From: JAWKSY01 sp041402125
Lineage (GTDB): Bacteria; Planctomycetota; GCA-002687715; DRQF01
Assembly: GCA_041402125.1 (NCBI GenBank)
Contig: JAWKSY010000001.1
Span: forward strand, 62,001-126,000
Direction of reading: 5' to 3'
DNA length: 64,000 bases
Every line of letters begins with the position of its first letter. Within the stretch, counting starts at the first letter, position 1. Of the stretch, positions 53,939 through 63,382 are shown piece after piece. The notes below the pieces were generated by a model. The model was not told where the DNA came from. It did no database searches and saw only the letters and a program-made list of their open reading frames with translations. Position numbers and translations under genes: made by a program.

Positions 53939-53957
53939 CGTTCGTCGTCGACCGGGA

Positions 53958-55427
53958 TCAGTCGTCCTGCGGGTCGAGCTCGACCTCGTCGGCGACGATC
54001 ACGCCGCCGATCAGGAAGCCCTTCGCCTGGACGCGGGCGCCGACCGTGAGGTCGCCGAAGCCCGTGAGCCCGTTCTGCCACTGGGTCCCCGCCGTCGTCG
54101 ACACCGCCACTCCCCAGATCGTGAAGTCGGGGCTGACGAGGTTGTCGACCGGACCCTCGACGCGGACCTCGGTGTCGGGGCTGCGCACCTTGATGCGCGA
54201 GGCCCAGAGCTGGCCCGCGGGATCGGGGTTGGCGCGCACCTCGACGTAGGACGAGGACGAGAGGCCGGCGAGACCGGAGACGTTGTCGAAGCGGGTGCCC
54301 GAGCCGACGTAGATCGTCTGGCCGAGGACCATGATCGTGTCGTTGGCCGCGTCGACCGCGTCGACGAAGGAGCGCGAGCGGTAGGACACGTTGAAGGCGC
54401 CGAAGACCAGGTTCGCCTCGTGGATCTCGACCACCTCGTAGCCGGTCGGCGTGAGGTCGGCCTTGACCTCCACCGCGTCTCCGACCGAGAGCGCGGCGAT
54501 GCCGCCCGCGACGTCGACGTCGGTCGAGGGCGTGAGGGCGAAGTTGACGCCGAGCAGGGTGACGTCGTTGGCGCCGATCGCGTCGAGCGCGGCCTCCACC
54601 TTCACGTCGTATCCGGGCCGCGGCGTGTCGAGCCGGACCTGGTGGGCGGTCAGGACGCCGGTGGCGGCGTCGACGAAGGCCTCGACCTTCACGAAGTCGC
54701 CGACGGCGAGCGAGGAGAAGGGCAGCGAGGCGCCGCTCAGGTCGCGGACGTTCGTCCCGGCCACGATCTGGACGAGGACGTTCCCGAGGATCGTGAGATC
54801 GGCGGTGCCGAGCGCGTCGATCGGAGCGCGGACCTCGGCGAGGATGTTGCCGGTGCTGCCGGCCATGCCCGAGGCCGAGACCGGCGGCGGGGGCGGCGTG
54901 GAGCCGACGCCGAGCGGCTGGATGCCGAGGAGTCCACCGCCCTGCGACACGAAGTTGAAGCGCGTCGCGGCGGTGAAGCTGATGCCGAGCGGCGCGGCCG
55001 GATCGACGACGATCGCCTGGAAGCCCGGACCGAAGCCCGAGAGGCCGGCGGGCATGTTCGCCGCCACCAGGGCCTCACCGCTGTCGGCGCGCGTCTTGGC
55101 GAACCAGTCGAGCTCGCCGCGGGGCGAGAGGCCGTCCATGAGGAGGGTCAGCGGCAGGCCGGTGTTCAGATCGAAGGTGCCGACCCCCGGGAGTCCGACC
55201 CAACCCGGCGCGAAGGTGCCGGTGACGAGGGCGAAGGCCCGTCCGGGCTCGCCGGAGACGCGCAGCAGCGCGAGGCCGGGGCTCTCGATGTCGGCGGTGA
55301 TCGCCATGCCGACGCCTTCCTGGTTGTTGGCGACGAGCGAGGCGCCCGCACTGTTGCTCTGCTGGGCGACGAGCGCGCCGGCGAGGCCGAACGCGACGAG
55401 CGCCAGGATGAGGATGCGGTGGACCAT
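53958..55427 (-). CDS. Secreted protein with DUF5666-like repeats
   Basis: A 489-residue protein from ATG 55427 (AGGAGAA upstream) with a signal peptide (ILALVAFGLAGALVAQQ). After a Gly/Ala-rich N-terminal domain, repeats of about 70 residues follow the DUF5666 pattern: ILAEVRAPIDALGTADLTILG, VGDFVKVEAFVDAATG, DVKVEAALDAIGANDVTLLG, GDAVEVKADL, VRVEGPVDNLVSPDFTIWG. These small beta-barrel modules occur in tandem in extracellular proteins of unknown function. It converges with clpB. Confidence 0.78.
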   Translation of the reverse strand: MVHRILILALVAFGLAGALVAQQSNSAGASLVANNQEGVGMAITADIESPGLALLRVSGEPGRAFALVTGTFAPGWVGLPGVGTFDLNTGLPLTLLMDGLSPRGELDWFAKTRADSGEALVAANMPAGLSGFGPGFQAIVVDPAAPLGISFTAATRFNFVSQGGGLLGIQPLGVGSTPPPPPVSASGMAGSTGNILAEVRAPIDALGTADLTILGNVLVQIVAGTNVRDLSGASLPFSSLAVGDFVKVEAFVDAATGVLTAHQVRLDTPRPGYDVKVEAALDAIGANDVTLLGVNFALTPSTDVDVAGGIAALSVGDAVEVKADLTPTGYEVVEIHEANLVFGAFNVSYRSRSFVDAVDAANDTIMVLGQTIYVGSGTRFDNVSGLAGLSSSSYVEVRANPDPAGQLWASRIKVRSPDTEVRVEGPVDNLVSPDFTIWGVAVSTTAGTQWQNGLTGFGDLTVGARVQAKGFLIGGVIVADEVELDPQDD

Positions 55428-55631
55428 GGGGTTCTCCTGGGTGGCGATCCCGCCGCGCGGCGGGATCGGGCTGTGTTGCGGGGGCGGGGCGTCCGTTCGC
55501 GCCGCCGTCGGGGGACAGGGAGCAAGGTCCGGGCCACCGGCCCGGGACGCGCGGGATTCCCCCAAGCCCTTTCATGACCTGATCTTGAGGCGACACTCCG
55601 CCCCTCTCCGGGGGCGACCCCCGCTTACACC

Positions 55632-55650
55632 TTGTTCAGATTCTGGACAA
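55632..55650. promoter_or_regulatory. Near-perfect inverted repeat upstream of the kinase-sigma54-activator gene
   Basis: TTGTTCAG (55632-55639), a 3-bp spacer ATT, and CTGGACAA (55643-55650) form an inverted repeat with one mismatch. It lies 30 bp before the ATG at 55680 and overlaps the probable promoter, so it is a candidate operator, perhaps for autoregulation by the gene's own Fis-type DNA-binding domain. Confidence 0.4.
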
Positions 55651-55679
55651 ACGGGCGTCCCGAGAGGCAGAGTGCCGCC

Positions 55680-58600
55680 ATGCGGAAGCTGCCCCGGGAT
55701 CTCGGCGCCGGTCGGTTCCGCCTCGGAGCCCGTCTGGGCCGGGGCGGCGAGAAGGTCGTCGTCCGGGCCCGCGACCTCCTCGAGGATCGCGAGGTCGTCC
55801 TGAAGTGGGACCTCGACCCGGAGACGCCCTCGGCCTCCCGCGACCTCGAAGCGCGGCTCCTCTTCGAGCACCCGCATCTCGCCACGCCCGACGACGCCTT
55901 CCACGATCCCGCGGTCGGCGGGGCGGTCACGATCGAGGCCTGGGTGCCGGGCTCCGATCTCACCGCGGCCGTGGCGGACGGGCTCGACGCGACCGGGCTC
56001 GAGGCCGCGATCCGGCAGATCGAGAGCGCGCTCCACCACCTGCACGCCGCGGGATGGCGGCACGGGGACGTGAAGCCGGGGAACATCCTCGTCCGGCGGG
56101 GCGCCGTCGACGTCCACGCCGTCCTCATCGACTTCGGACTCCTCTCCCGCCTCGACGAGGCGCCGCTCGGCGGCACGCCGGGCTTCCTCGCCCCCGAGTT
56201 CCGGCGGGGCGAGGCGGGCGCGGCCGCCGACTGGTACGCGCTCGGCGCGACGCTCGCCGCGCTCCTCGGCGGACTCGCGGGAGACGCGGCGGCGCGCGAG
56301 CGACTCGCCGCGCTGGCCGAGGGACTGCGTCAGGCCGATCCGCACCGGCGCGCGCTCGCCGTCGCGGCCCGGCGCCGGGCGCACCCGCCCTCGGTCGCGG
56401 CGGTCACCCCGTCGCTCCCGGCCGACGCGCCCCTCGCGCGGACCCTGAGGGACGCCGTCGCGGCCGCCGTGGCCGGGAGCGCGCCCCGGCTGCGCATCGC
56501 GCTCCGGGACGAGGCCGACGGCCCGCGCCTGGCGCGACGCCTGACGCTGGAACGCCGGGCACACGGCCGACCGGCGCTGACCCTCGTGGGCCCCTTCCGC
56601 GAGTCGGAGTTCGCGCTGCGACTCTCGCTCGAGCTCGGACGGCGCTGGGATCGCGCGGCGGGCGAGTCCGATGCGTCATCCCGCGACCTCGGCCTCGATC
56701 GACTGGTCCGCCATCGAGGCGAGGAACGCCCCCTCATCGTCCTCGGACCGGCGGCGGCGCGGTCGCCGGCCGGGGTCGAGCTGCAGCGGCGCTTCGCGGA
56801 GGAGATCGGCGCGACGCTCGTGGTCCTCGACGCGGGCACCGGATCCCCGGATCTCGAGCTCGCGCTGGGCCGCGAGGACGCGGCGGCGTTGATCCGCGCC
56901 GCGCGCCCGGAATCGCTCGCGGACCCCGTCGCGCTGGACCGGACCGCGGAAGAGCTCGAGACCCTCTCGGGCGGAAGCGTCGCGCGGGCGGCGGAGCTCG
57001 TCGGCCGCGCGGTGGCGGCCGGCGTCCTCGGCGGCGAGGCGGGCCGCTTCCGGGTGGAGCTCCGCGAGCTCCGCGCCCTCGGCGCCCGGACGGCGACGCG
57101 CTCGGACTCCGATCTCGCCGCGGGTCCCCGATCGCTCCTCGAACGACTCCTCGCCGACCCCTCCCCGCTCGACGCCGAAGATCTCGCGGAACGCGAGCAT
57201 CGGGAGGTCGGCGAGATCCTCGACGATCTCCGGACCCTCGAACGCGCCGGGCTCGCCTTCCGGACCGGCCGCGGACCGCGCGCGCCGATCGTCGGACCGG
57301 CGGCGAACGCCGGCGCCGACGCGCCCCGGCCGCTCGACGCGGCGGACCTGAGGGCGCGCGACGACGCGCTGGCGCGAAGGCTCGAGCCCTGGCTCGTCTC
57401 CGCGCGGCCGGACCTGATCGCCGTGCGGGTCGATCGCATCACCGGGGGCGGCGCGGCGGCGGTCGCGGCGCCCCAGCTCGCGGCGCTGGCCATCCGCGGC
57501 TGCCTCGCGGCCGGCGAGCTCGACGACGCGCGAGCCCGGCTCGAGCCGCTCGCCCGCAGCGATCGCACGACGCAGGCCGAGCTCGAGGGCGAGATCGCCC
57601 TCGCGGCCGGCGACCCGCGCGCGGGAGCCGAGGCCCTCGCCCGCGCCCGAGCCTCGACTCGGGACGACCGTCGCCGCGCCTCCCGGCTCGCGACCCGGGA
57701 GGCCTACGCCCGGCTCCTCGCCGGTGATCCGGCGGCGGCCGCCGCCGTCCTCGAGCCCTTCGCCCGCGGGGACGCGGAGGACGAACCCCGCGAGCGCGCC
57801 GCGCGGCGGACGATGCTCGCCGCGGCGCGCGAACGCCTCGGCGAGGCGGACGCGGGCCGCGAGCTCTATCGCGAGGCGGAGGCCCTCTACGACGCGGCGG
57901 GCGAGCCCGGCACGCCGCCGCGGCCCGCGGCAACCTCGGCGTGCTCGAGTATCGCGAGGGAGAGCTCGACCGCGCGGCGGGACTCCTCGACGAGGCGATC
58001 GCCGTGCTCGAGGAGGAGGAAGCGGCGACCAGCTCGCGGCCGCGCTCAGAACCGCGCCGTCGTCGCGGCCGCCCGCGGCGACCTCGACGACGCGGTCGCC
58101 GGACAGGAACGCGCCGACCGGCTCTTCCGCCTCACCGGACAGCCCTCCGCGCCGCCGCCGCGCGGGCCTCACGGCGCTCGCCCTCCTCGGCGGGGCTCGC
58201 TGGTCGCGGCCGACGCGCGCTCGCGGACTGCGCTCCCGCCGTCGCCGCGGCTGGCCCGCGGGCCCGTCGCCGCGTCCTCGCCGCGCGCGCAGACCGCGGA
58301 CCTCCTGACCGGTCGCCGTCGCGCCTTCGCCGCGCGACGCCGCGAACTCGCGGCCCTGGTGGAGGCCGGCGACGAGGCGCCCGAGGAGGCGGTCCGCTTC
58401 CTGCTCGCCGCGGATCCCGCCGCGCTCCTCCGGGGCGAGACCTGGGACGAGCGTCGCGACGCTTCCGCCCCCGACGATCTCCTCGCGCGCCTGACCGGCG
58501 CGCTCGCCGCGGCGCATCGCGCCGAGGATCGCGCCGCCGCCGCGGCCGCGCTCTCCCCTCTCCTCGACCTCCGCCCCACGCTGGAGCAGGCCAGGAGTTC

Positions 58601-60167
58601 CCGAGAACGCACGGTCTTCCGGGCCGCCGTCGTCAATCCCGCGCTCGAGGCGCTCCTCCGCCGACTGGAGGGCCTCCTGGCGGGCGAGGCCCCTCCCGCC
58701 GCGGCGGGCCCGGGCGGCGGGACGGCGGCCGAGGTCCTCCGCCGGATCCGCGACGCCGCCGATCTCGAGGCCGCGCTCGACGCCGTGGTGCGATCCGCGC
58801 TCGAGGTGACGCCCGCGGTCCGCGCGCTCGTGCTCGCGCCGGACGAGCAGCCGCTGCGCCTGCTCGCGGCGGCGGGCGCCGGCGCCGACCCCCTCGCGAC
58901 GGTCAGCCGCCACGTCGTCGAGGACGCGCGACGCGAGGGACGGCCGGTCTTCGTCGACGACGCGAGCGGCGACCCGCGCCTCGGATTCGCCGCGAGCGTG
59001 CAGCGCGAGGGACTGGTCTCGATCGCCTGCATCCCGCTCGTGGCGAAGGACCGCCCCCTCGGCGTGCTCTATCTCGACTCGCCCATCGAGCGCGAGGCCT
59101 TCGACGAGGCCGCGCGCCCGCTCCTGATGACCTGGGCCGACCTCGCGCAGACGGCGCTCGAGCTCTTCCTGCGGGCCGAGAGCGAACGCGACGCGGGGCG
59201 GCGGCTGCGCCGGGAGATGACGCGTCGCACCCGCGAGCTCGCCACGCATCGCGAGGAGCTCTCCCGGGCGCGGGAACGCGAGGGCCACGGCACCATCGTC
59301 GGCCGCGCTCCGGCGATCGAGCGCCTCAACGAGCTGATCCGCAAGGTCGCGCCGAGCGACCTCGGCGTCCTCGTCATCGGCGAGTCCGGCGCCGGCAAGG
59401 AGCTGGTGGCCCAGGCGCTGCACGCGAGATCGAACCGCCGCGGCGGCCCCTTCATCGCCGTCAACGCCGCGACCCTGCCGCCGGGGCTCGTCGAGTCCGA
59501 ACTCTTCGGGCACGTCCGGGGCGCGTTCAGCGGCGCGACCGAGGCCCGGACGGGACTCTTCGAACTGGCGAGCGGCGGGACGCTCTTCCTCGACGAGGTC
59601 GGGGACCTCGGCGCCCCGGCCCAGGCCGCGATCCTCCGGGTCCTCGAGACGGGGCGCCTCCGCCCCGTCGGCGGATCGCGCGAACGGAGCGTGGACGTGC
59701 GCGTCGTCGCCGCCTCGAACCGCCCGCTGCGCGGCGCCGAGGGGTTCCGCGAGGACCTCTACTTCCGGCTCGCCGCCGTCGAACTCGCGGTGCCGCCGCT
59801 CCGCGAGCGCATCGCCGACCTGCCCCTCCTCGTCGAGACCCTCGCCCGCCGGACGGAGCGGCAGCCCCCCGCGTTCGACGCCTCGGCCCTCGAGGTGCTC
59901 GAGCGGCACGTCTGGCCGGGCAACGTGCGCGAGCTGCGGAACCTCCTCGATCGCCTCGCGGTCCTCGCCCCGGACGGAGCGACGATCGGCCCCGAGATGC
60001 TCCCGCCCGAGATCCGGCGCGGGGGCGAGCTTCCCCCCACGCTCGAGGAGGCCCGCCTGGCGGCGGCCCGACGGGCCATGGAGTTCACCGGCGGCAACAA
60101 GCTCGAGGCGGCGCGGCTGCTCGGCGTGTCGCGGACGACCCTCTACAAGCTCCTGGACGAGGCCTGA
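55680..60167 (+). CDS. Ser/Thr kinase - TPR - GAF - sigma54 activator fusion, with local frame changes
   Basis: About 1495 residues from ATG 55680. The kinase domain occupies residues about 10-200, with catalytic HGDVKPGNIL (about 127) and an intact DFG (about 150). A helical region with TPR-like repeats follows (LDDARARLEPLARSDRTTQAE; GVLEYREGELDRAAGLLDEA). A GAF domain lies at about 1010-1165 and a sigma54-activating AAA+ domain at about 1200-1440 (Walker A GESGAGKE, GAFSGA in place of GAFTGA, Walker B GGTLFLDEVGDL). A Fis-type helix-turn-helix is at the end (NKLEAARLLGVSRTTLYKLL). Between about 57920 and 58200 the TPR sense moves between frames at least twice and then returns, with net length conserved. 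It should phosphorylate targets and activate sigma54 promoters. Confidence 0.75.
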   Translation: MRKLPRDLGAGRFRLGARLGRGGEKVVVRARDLLEDREVVLKWDLDPETPSASRDLEARLLFEHPHLATPDDAFHDPAVGGAVTIEAWVPGSDLTAAVADGLDATGLEAAIRQIESALHHLHAAGWRHGDVKPGNILVRRGAVDVHAVLIDFGLLSRLDEAPLGGTPGFLAPEFRRGEAGAAADWYALGATLAALLGGLAGDAAARERLAALAEGLRQADPHRRALAVAARRRAHPPSVAAVTPSLPADAPLARTLRDAVAAAVAGSAPRLRIALRDEADGPRLARRLTLERRAHGRPALTLVGPFRESEFALRLSLELGRRWDRAAGESDASSRDLGLDRLVRHRGEERPLIVLGPAAARSPAGVELQRRFAEEIGATLVVLDAGTGSPDLELALGREDAAALIRAARPESLADPVALDRTAEELETLSGGSVARAAELVGRAVAAGVLGGEAGRFRVELRELRALGARTATRSDSDLAAGPRSLLERLLADPSPLDAEDLAEREHREVGEILDDLRTLERAGLAFRTGRGPRAPIVGPAANAGADAPRPLDAADLRARDDALARRLEPWLVSARPDLIAVRVDRITGGGAAAVAAPQLAALAIRGCLAAGELDDARARLEPLARSDRTTQAELEGEIALAAGDPRAGAEALARARASTRDDRRRASRLATREAYARLLAGDPAAAAAVLEPFARGDAEDEPRERAARRTMLAAARERLGEADAGRELYREAEALYDAAGEPGTPPRPAATSACSSIARESSTARRDSSTRRSPCSRRRKRRPARGRAQNRAVVAAARGDLDDAVAGQERADRLFRLTGQPSAPPPRGPHGARPPRRGSLVAADARSRTALPPSPRLARGPVAASSPRAQTADLLTGRRRAFAARRRELAALVEAGDEAPEEAVRFLLAADPAALLRGETWDERRDASAPDDLLARLTGALAAAHRAEDRAAAAAALSPLLDLRPTLEQARSSRERTVFRAAVVNPALEALLRRLEGLLAGEAPPAAAGPGGGTAAEVLRRIRDAADLEAALDAVVRSALEVTPAVRALVLAPDEQPLRLLAAAGAGADPLATVSRHVVEDARREGRPVFVDDASGDPRLGFAASVQREGLVSIACIPLVAKDRPLGVLYLDSPIEREAFDEAARPLLMTWADLAQTALELFLRAESERDAGRRLRREMTRRTRELATHREELSRAREREGHGTIVGRAPAIERLNELIRKVAPSDLGVLVIGESGAGKELVAQALHARSNRRGGPFIAVNAATLPPGLVESELFGHVRGAFSGATEARTGLFELASGGTLFLDEVGDLGAPAQAAILRVLETGRLRPVGGSRERSVDVRVVAASNRPLRGAEGFREDLYFRLAAVELAVPPLRERIADLPLLVETLARRTERQPPAFDASALEVLERHVWPGNVRELRNLLDRLAVLAPDGATIGPEMLPPEIRRGGELPPTLEEARLAAARRAMEFTGGNKLEAARLLGVSRTTLYKLLDEA

Positions 60168-60361
60168 CGCGACGGCGGATCCGCACCCCGCGACGGAATG
60201 GCCGCGGCCGCGGCCGCGCGGGAGGTTAGAATCCCCGGCTCGGGGCCCCGGTTTTGCACCTCCCCGACCCCGCCCCGCGGGCCTCGCGCCCGCCGGGCCG
60301 CGCCGCCCGAGGCGCGTTCGATACCCTAGCGCCCTGTGCCCCAAGCATTTGGAGGCGTCCC

Positions 60362-62536
60362 GTGACCCGATTCTCCCGACGAACGGCCCTGATCGCCGCC
60401 CTCGGACTCGCCGCCCTGACCCTCTCGCCGCGTCCACTTTCTGGACAGGGCGTCGGAACGCCGAGCGGCACCGGCCGGGTGGCCCGGATCGATTTCGACC
60501 ACCGACAGGTCGGCGTCCCTCTCCTGGTCCGCTTCCACGGCTTCAGCCCGACCGAACCGCTCGCGATCTTCGTCGCCAACTCCGAGAACCCGATGCCGCT
60601 GGCCAACGACGGCTACGGTCCCGCGGTCCTCGGACCGGATCTCTTCTCCCCCGCGGGGGCGGTGATCTTCGACGGCCTCTACACCGACTCGCAGGGCGAG
60701 TTCACGATCACCGTGGTCGCGCCGCCCGTGCTGAGCGACTTCTACACCAACCTCCAGGCGGTGACGCTCGACCCCGCCGCCCCCTACGGCGGCGCCGCCT
60801 TCTCGGAGCACCGGCGGGTGCGTTTCTCCTTCGACCCCCGCGCGCACGCCTTCGCGCTCGACAACGGCGACGGCACCCTGGCGCTCGTCGAGGCCTTCCC
60901 GTCCGGGCACCTCGCCTCCCCGCCCGACCCGCGCCTCCTCGACGTGACGCCGCGCGACCTCGTCCTCGTCAACGCCAACGAGGCCTTCCCCGGTGACGCC
61001 ATGCGCCCCGCCCTCGAGCCGGGCGGCGTCCTCGGCGACGGCCTCGCGCTGCCCGGCGACTTCCGGTTGCATCTCGTGCGGAGCGCGACCGACGAGGACG
61101 GCCTGCTCCTCGTCGACGGCCAGGGCCGGATCGAAACGCTCCTCTGGGCCCAGGGCACCGCCCTCGACCCGGCCCTGCTGCCCGAGATCGCCGCCTCGCC
61201 CGTCGCGCCCTGGATCGCGGTGCTGGCCGACAATCCCCTCCCCGAGTACGGCGGCGGGCAGCTCTTCGTCTGCCGCGTGGACGGCTGGAACGCCCCCGGG
61301 AGCCACGAGCGCTTCCGCGTCGTGCCGGTGCCGGCCGGTCTCGACGTCTCGCCCTGTTCGACGGCCTTCCTCGACGGGGCGCTCTTCTTCGGCGACGGCC
61401 TGAGCGAACTGCACCGCTACGACCTCGCGAGCGGCGTCGTCACGCCGGTCGTCTTCCCGCCCTCGGGCGGGGCGCCGCCGATCTACCTCGACGAGGTCTG
61501 CGCGGTCGCGGCGAACGGCGCCGCGCTCGCCCTCGGCGCCGGATTCGACGAGGACACCCACGACGTCTACGCGGTCCTCGCCGACGGCACGGCCGTGAAC
61601 GTCACCCAGCTCCCCGCCGACTACGAGGACGCCGGGCCGGGGACCGCCGACGGTCAGCAGCTCGCCGTCTCGCCCGACGGTTCGATGGTCGCCTACATGC
61701 GCACGGTCATCGAGACCGAGACCTACGTCCGCGGCATCGCGCCGGGCTCGCCCGAGATGCACGTGACGAACGGGACCGACTTCATCGACTCGATCGACAC
61801 CGTGATCGGCGTCGGCTTCCGCGCGAACGGACACCTCGTCTTCGCCGCGGGCAAGGACATCCTCCTGACGGACCTCTACCGCACGACCGTGACTCCGGGC
61901 GGCACGGTGACGACGGCCAACGTCACCGTCTCGTCGGGCTTCCCGACGCCCGTCTTCGACCTCGGCGCGCAGCTCGTCTTCGAGAGCCGCTTCGAGGCCG
62001 CGAACGCGCTGGCGACGGTGCTCCGCGACGCGACGGGGGCGGGCGTGATCGCCTTCGTCGACGACGCGGGCCAGTCCTCCCAGTTCCCGATCGAGGCCGT
62101 GCTCCGGGTGGAGCCGGTCGCGGCCGGATCGTTGGTCGTCGACCGTTCGCCGACCGGCGTGCTCCGCGCGCGGGTCTTTGCGCCCGCGACCGCGACCGCC
62201 CCGCCCGCTCTCCTCTCGACCTGGACCAGCGCGGCCGGACACGACCTCGCCGCCTTCGCCCGTTCCGCGACGGGTCTCGCCGGCTTCGTGGCCGAGACCG
62301 CGACCGGGCCCTCGACCCTTGTCGAGGTCGACGGGGCGGGCGCCCTGCTCGCCGCGGCCGGACCGACCGGAACGACGCGGACGCTCGCGATGGACGGCAA
62401 CGGCCGCTTCGTGGCCGCGGTCACCGACCTCGGCGCGGGGACGACCGCGATCGAGGAGCGAGCGCCGGGCGGCAGCGCCTGGACGCCGCTCACCGCGAGC
62501 TTCGCGGCCACGGAGATCGGCCGCTTCATCCGCTGA
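60362..62536 (+). CDS. Secreted beta-propeller-like protein, unknown function
   Basis: About 724 residues from GTG 60362 (GGAGGC 8 bases upstream). The N-terminus FSRRTALIAALGLAALTL is a signal peptide with a twin arginine, possibly Tat-type. The body has repeated strands typical of TolB/WD40-like propellers: RIDFDHRQVGVPLLVRFHG, QQLAVSPDGSMVAYMRTV, RANGHLVFAAGKDILLTD, LAMDGNGRFVAAVTDLG. I recognise no enzyme motif. It follows the kinase-activator gene in the same direction by 194 bp; a CCCCG-GCT-CGGGG stem before CCCCGGTTTT at 60232-60255 may be a weak terminator in between. Confidence 0.68.
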   Translation: MTRFSRRTALIAALGLAALTLSPRPLSGQGVGTPSGTGRVARIDFDHRQVGVPLLVRFHGFSPTEPLAIFVANSENPMPLANDGYGPAVLGPDLFSPAGAVIFDGLYTDSQGEFTITVVAPPVLSDFYTNLQAVTLDPAAPYGGAAFSEHRRVRFSFDPRAHAFALDNGDGTLALVEAFPSGHLASPPDPRLLDVTPRDLVLVNANEAFPGDAMRPALEPGGVLGDGLALPGDFRLHLVRSATDEDGLLLVDGQGRIETLLWAQGTALDPALLPEIAASPVAPWIAVLADNPLPEYGGGQLFVCRVDGWNAPGSHERFRVVPVPAGLDVSPCSTAFLDGALFFGDGLSELHRYDLASGVVTPVVFPPSGGAPPIYLDEVCAVAANGAALALGAGFDEDTHDVYAVLADGTAVNVTQLPADYEDAGPGTADGQQLAVSPDGSMVAYMRTVIETETYVRGIAPGSPEMHVTNGTDFIDSIDTVIGVGFRANGHLVFAAGKDILLTDLYRTTVTPGGTVTTANVTVSSGFPTPVFDLGAQLVFESRFEAANALATVLRDATGAGVIAFVDDAGQSSQFPIEAVLRVEPVAAGSLVVDRSPTGVLRARVFAPATATAPPALLSTWTSAAGHDLAAFARSATGLAGFVAETATGPSTLVEVDGAGALLAAAGPTGTTRTLAMDGNGRFVAAVTDLGAGTTAIEERAPGGSAWTPLTASFAATEIGRFIR

Positions 62537-62623
62537 CGCGTCGTCCCGGCCGCGCGGACGGCCGACCCCGGGAGTCCCGCGACGTCCCGTCGCGGAGCTC
62601 CGGCGGGTCCGCCCGCGGCGGGG

Positions 62624-62793
62624 CTGAGAGCCTGTGAACCCATTCCCGCTGGCTTCGACCGGCTGCAACGGTGCCGGTCGTCGTCATGCCTCCTCGCCGT
62701 ATCTTTCCATTGATACGCCTCGTCGGCCTTCCTCGCCCGACGCCGTCTCGCGCGGTCTCGGGCCGACGCGGGGATGAGTTCACAGGCTCTGAT
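62624..62793. mobile_element. MITE-like element, copy 2 (170 bp, opposite orientation to copy 1)
   Basis: The ends are CTGAGAGCCTGTGAACCCAT and, reverse-complemented, ATCAGAGCCTGTGAACTCAT. By eye it differs from the reverse complement of copy 1 at about nine of 170 positions. It keeps the internal hairpin CGTATC-N8-GATACG (62699-62718) and CGTCATGCCTCCTCGCC. It lies between the beta-propeller gene and the gene starting at 62829, and could carry or influence that gene's promoter. No CCGG flank is visible here. Confidence 0.82.
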
Positions 62794-62828
62794 AGCATGG
62801 CGCGACCCGAGGCCCCCGGAATCGCGCC

Positions 62829-63371
62829 GTGCACGACCGCAAGATCTTCGTCGCCTTCATCGTCGTGATCCTCGCCATGCTGGCGATCGCGATGTGGCTC
62901 ATCCGGCTCCCGAACCTCGCGAACCTCGAAGTCGTGCCCACCGCCGGCTACATCGGGAAGACGTCGGCCGCGCTGCCCTTCTTCCTCGACGACGAGCATC
63001 CGGTCGGGATCTACGGGCACCTCGACGATCCCTGCCTGATCGCGACCTTCTCGGCCGGTGGACGGTCGCGGGAGGAGCTCGACCGTCGCTACCGCGAGAT
63101 CGCGGCGGCCGCGAAGTGGACGGCGGTCGACGCCGCGGAGGGGAGCTGGCGCTTCACCCGCGTCGCGACCGATCCGGAGGACCCGACGGGAAAGACCGGG
63201 GCCGAGGAACTCCGCCTGCGGCACGAGGCCGACCGCGACCGCGTCGTGCTCGGCTGGTTCCGGCGCGAGGGATCCGCGGCGTCGCTCGACGACACCTCGG
63301 CCGCGGAGTTCCTGCGGACGCGCTTCTGGCCGATCTTCGAGCGCCCGGACGAGCCCTGGCGGAAGGACTGA
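62829..63371 (+). CDS. Membrane-anchored protein, unknown function
   Basis: A 180-residue protein from GTG 62829 with one N-terminal transmembrane helix (IFVAFIVVILAMLAIAMWLI) and a soluble domain rich in charged residues (REELDRRYREIAAAAKWTAV; TGAEELRLRHEADRDRVVLG). I do not recognise the family. The upstream MITE copy 2 ends 36 bp before the start, so the promoter probably lies in the element or in the short gap. Its stop is 12 bp from the probable end of the convergent RidA gene. Confidence 0.6.
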   Translation: MHDRKIFVAFIVVILAMLAIAMWLIRLPNLANLEVVPTAGYIGKTSAALPFFLDDEHPVGIYGHLDDPCLIATFSAGGRSREELDRRYREIAAAAKWTAVDAAEGSWRFTRVATDPEDPTGKTGAEELRLRHEADRDRVVLGWFRREGSAASLDDTSAAEFLRTRFWPIFERPDEPWRKD

Positions 63372-63382
63372 GCCGACGCGAT

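Noticed and set aside
56676..60437. Very long minus-strand open frame opposite the kinase-activator gene.
   Set aside because: Composition is almost only Arg, Gly, Glu, Ala and Asp with no motifs, while the plus strand has clear catalytic motifs.
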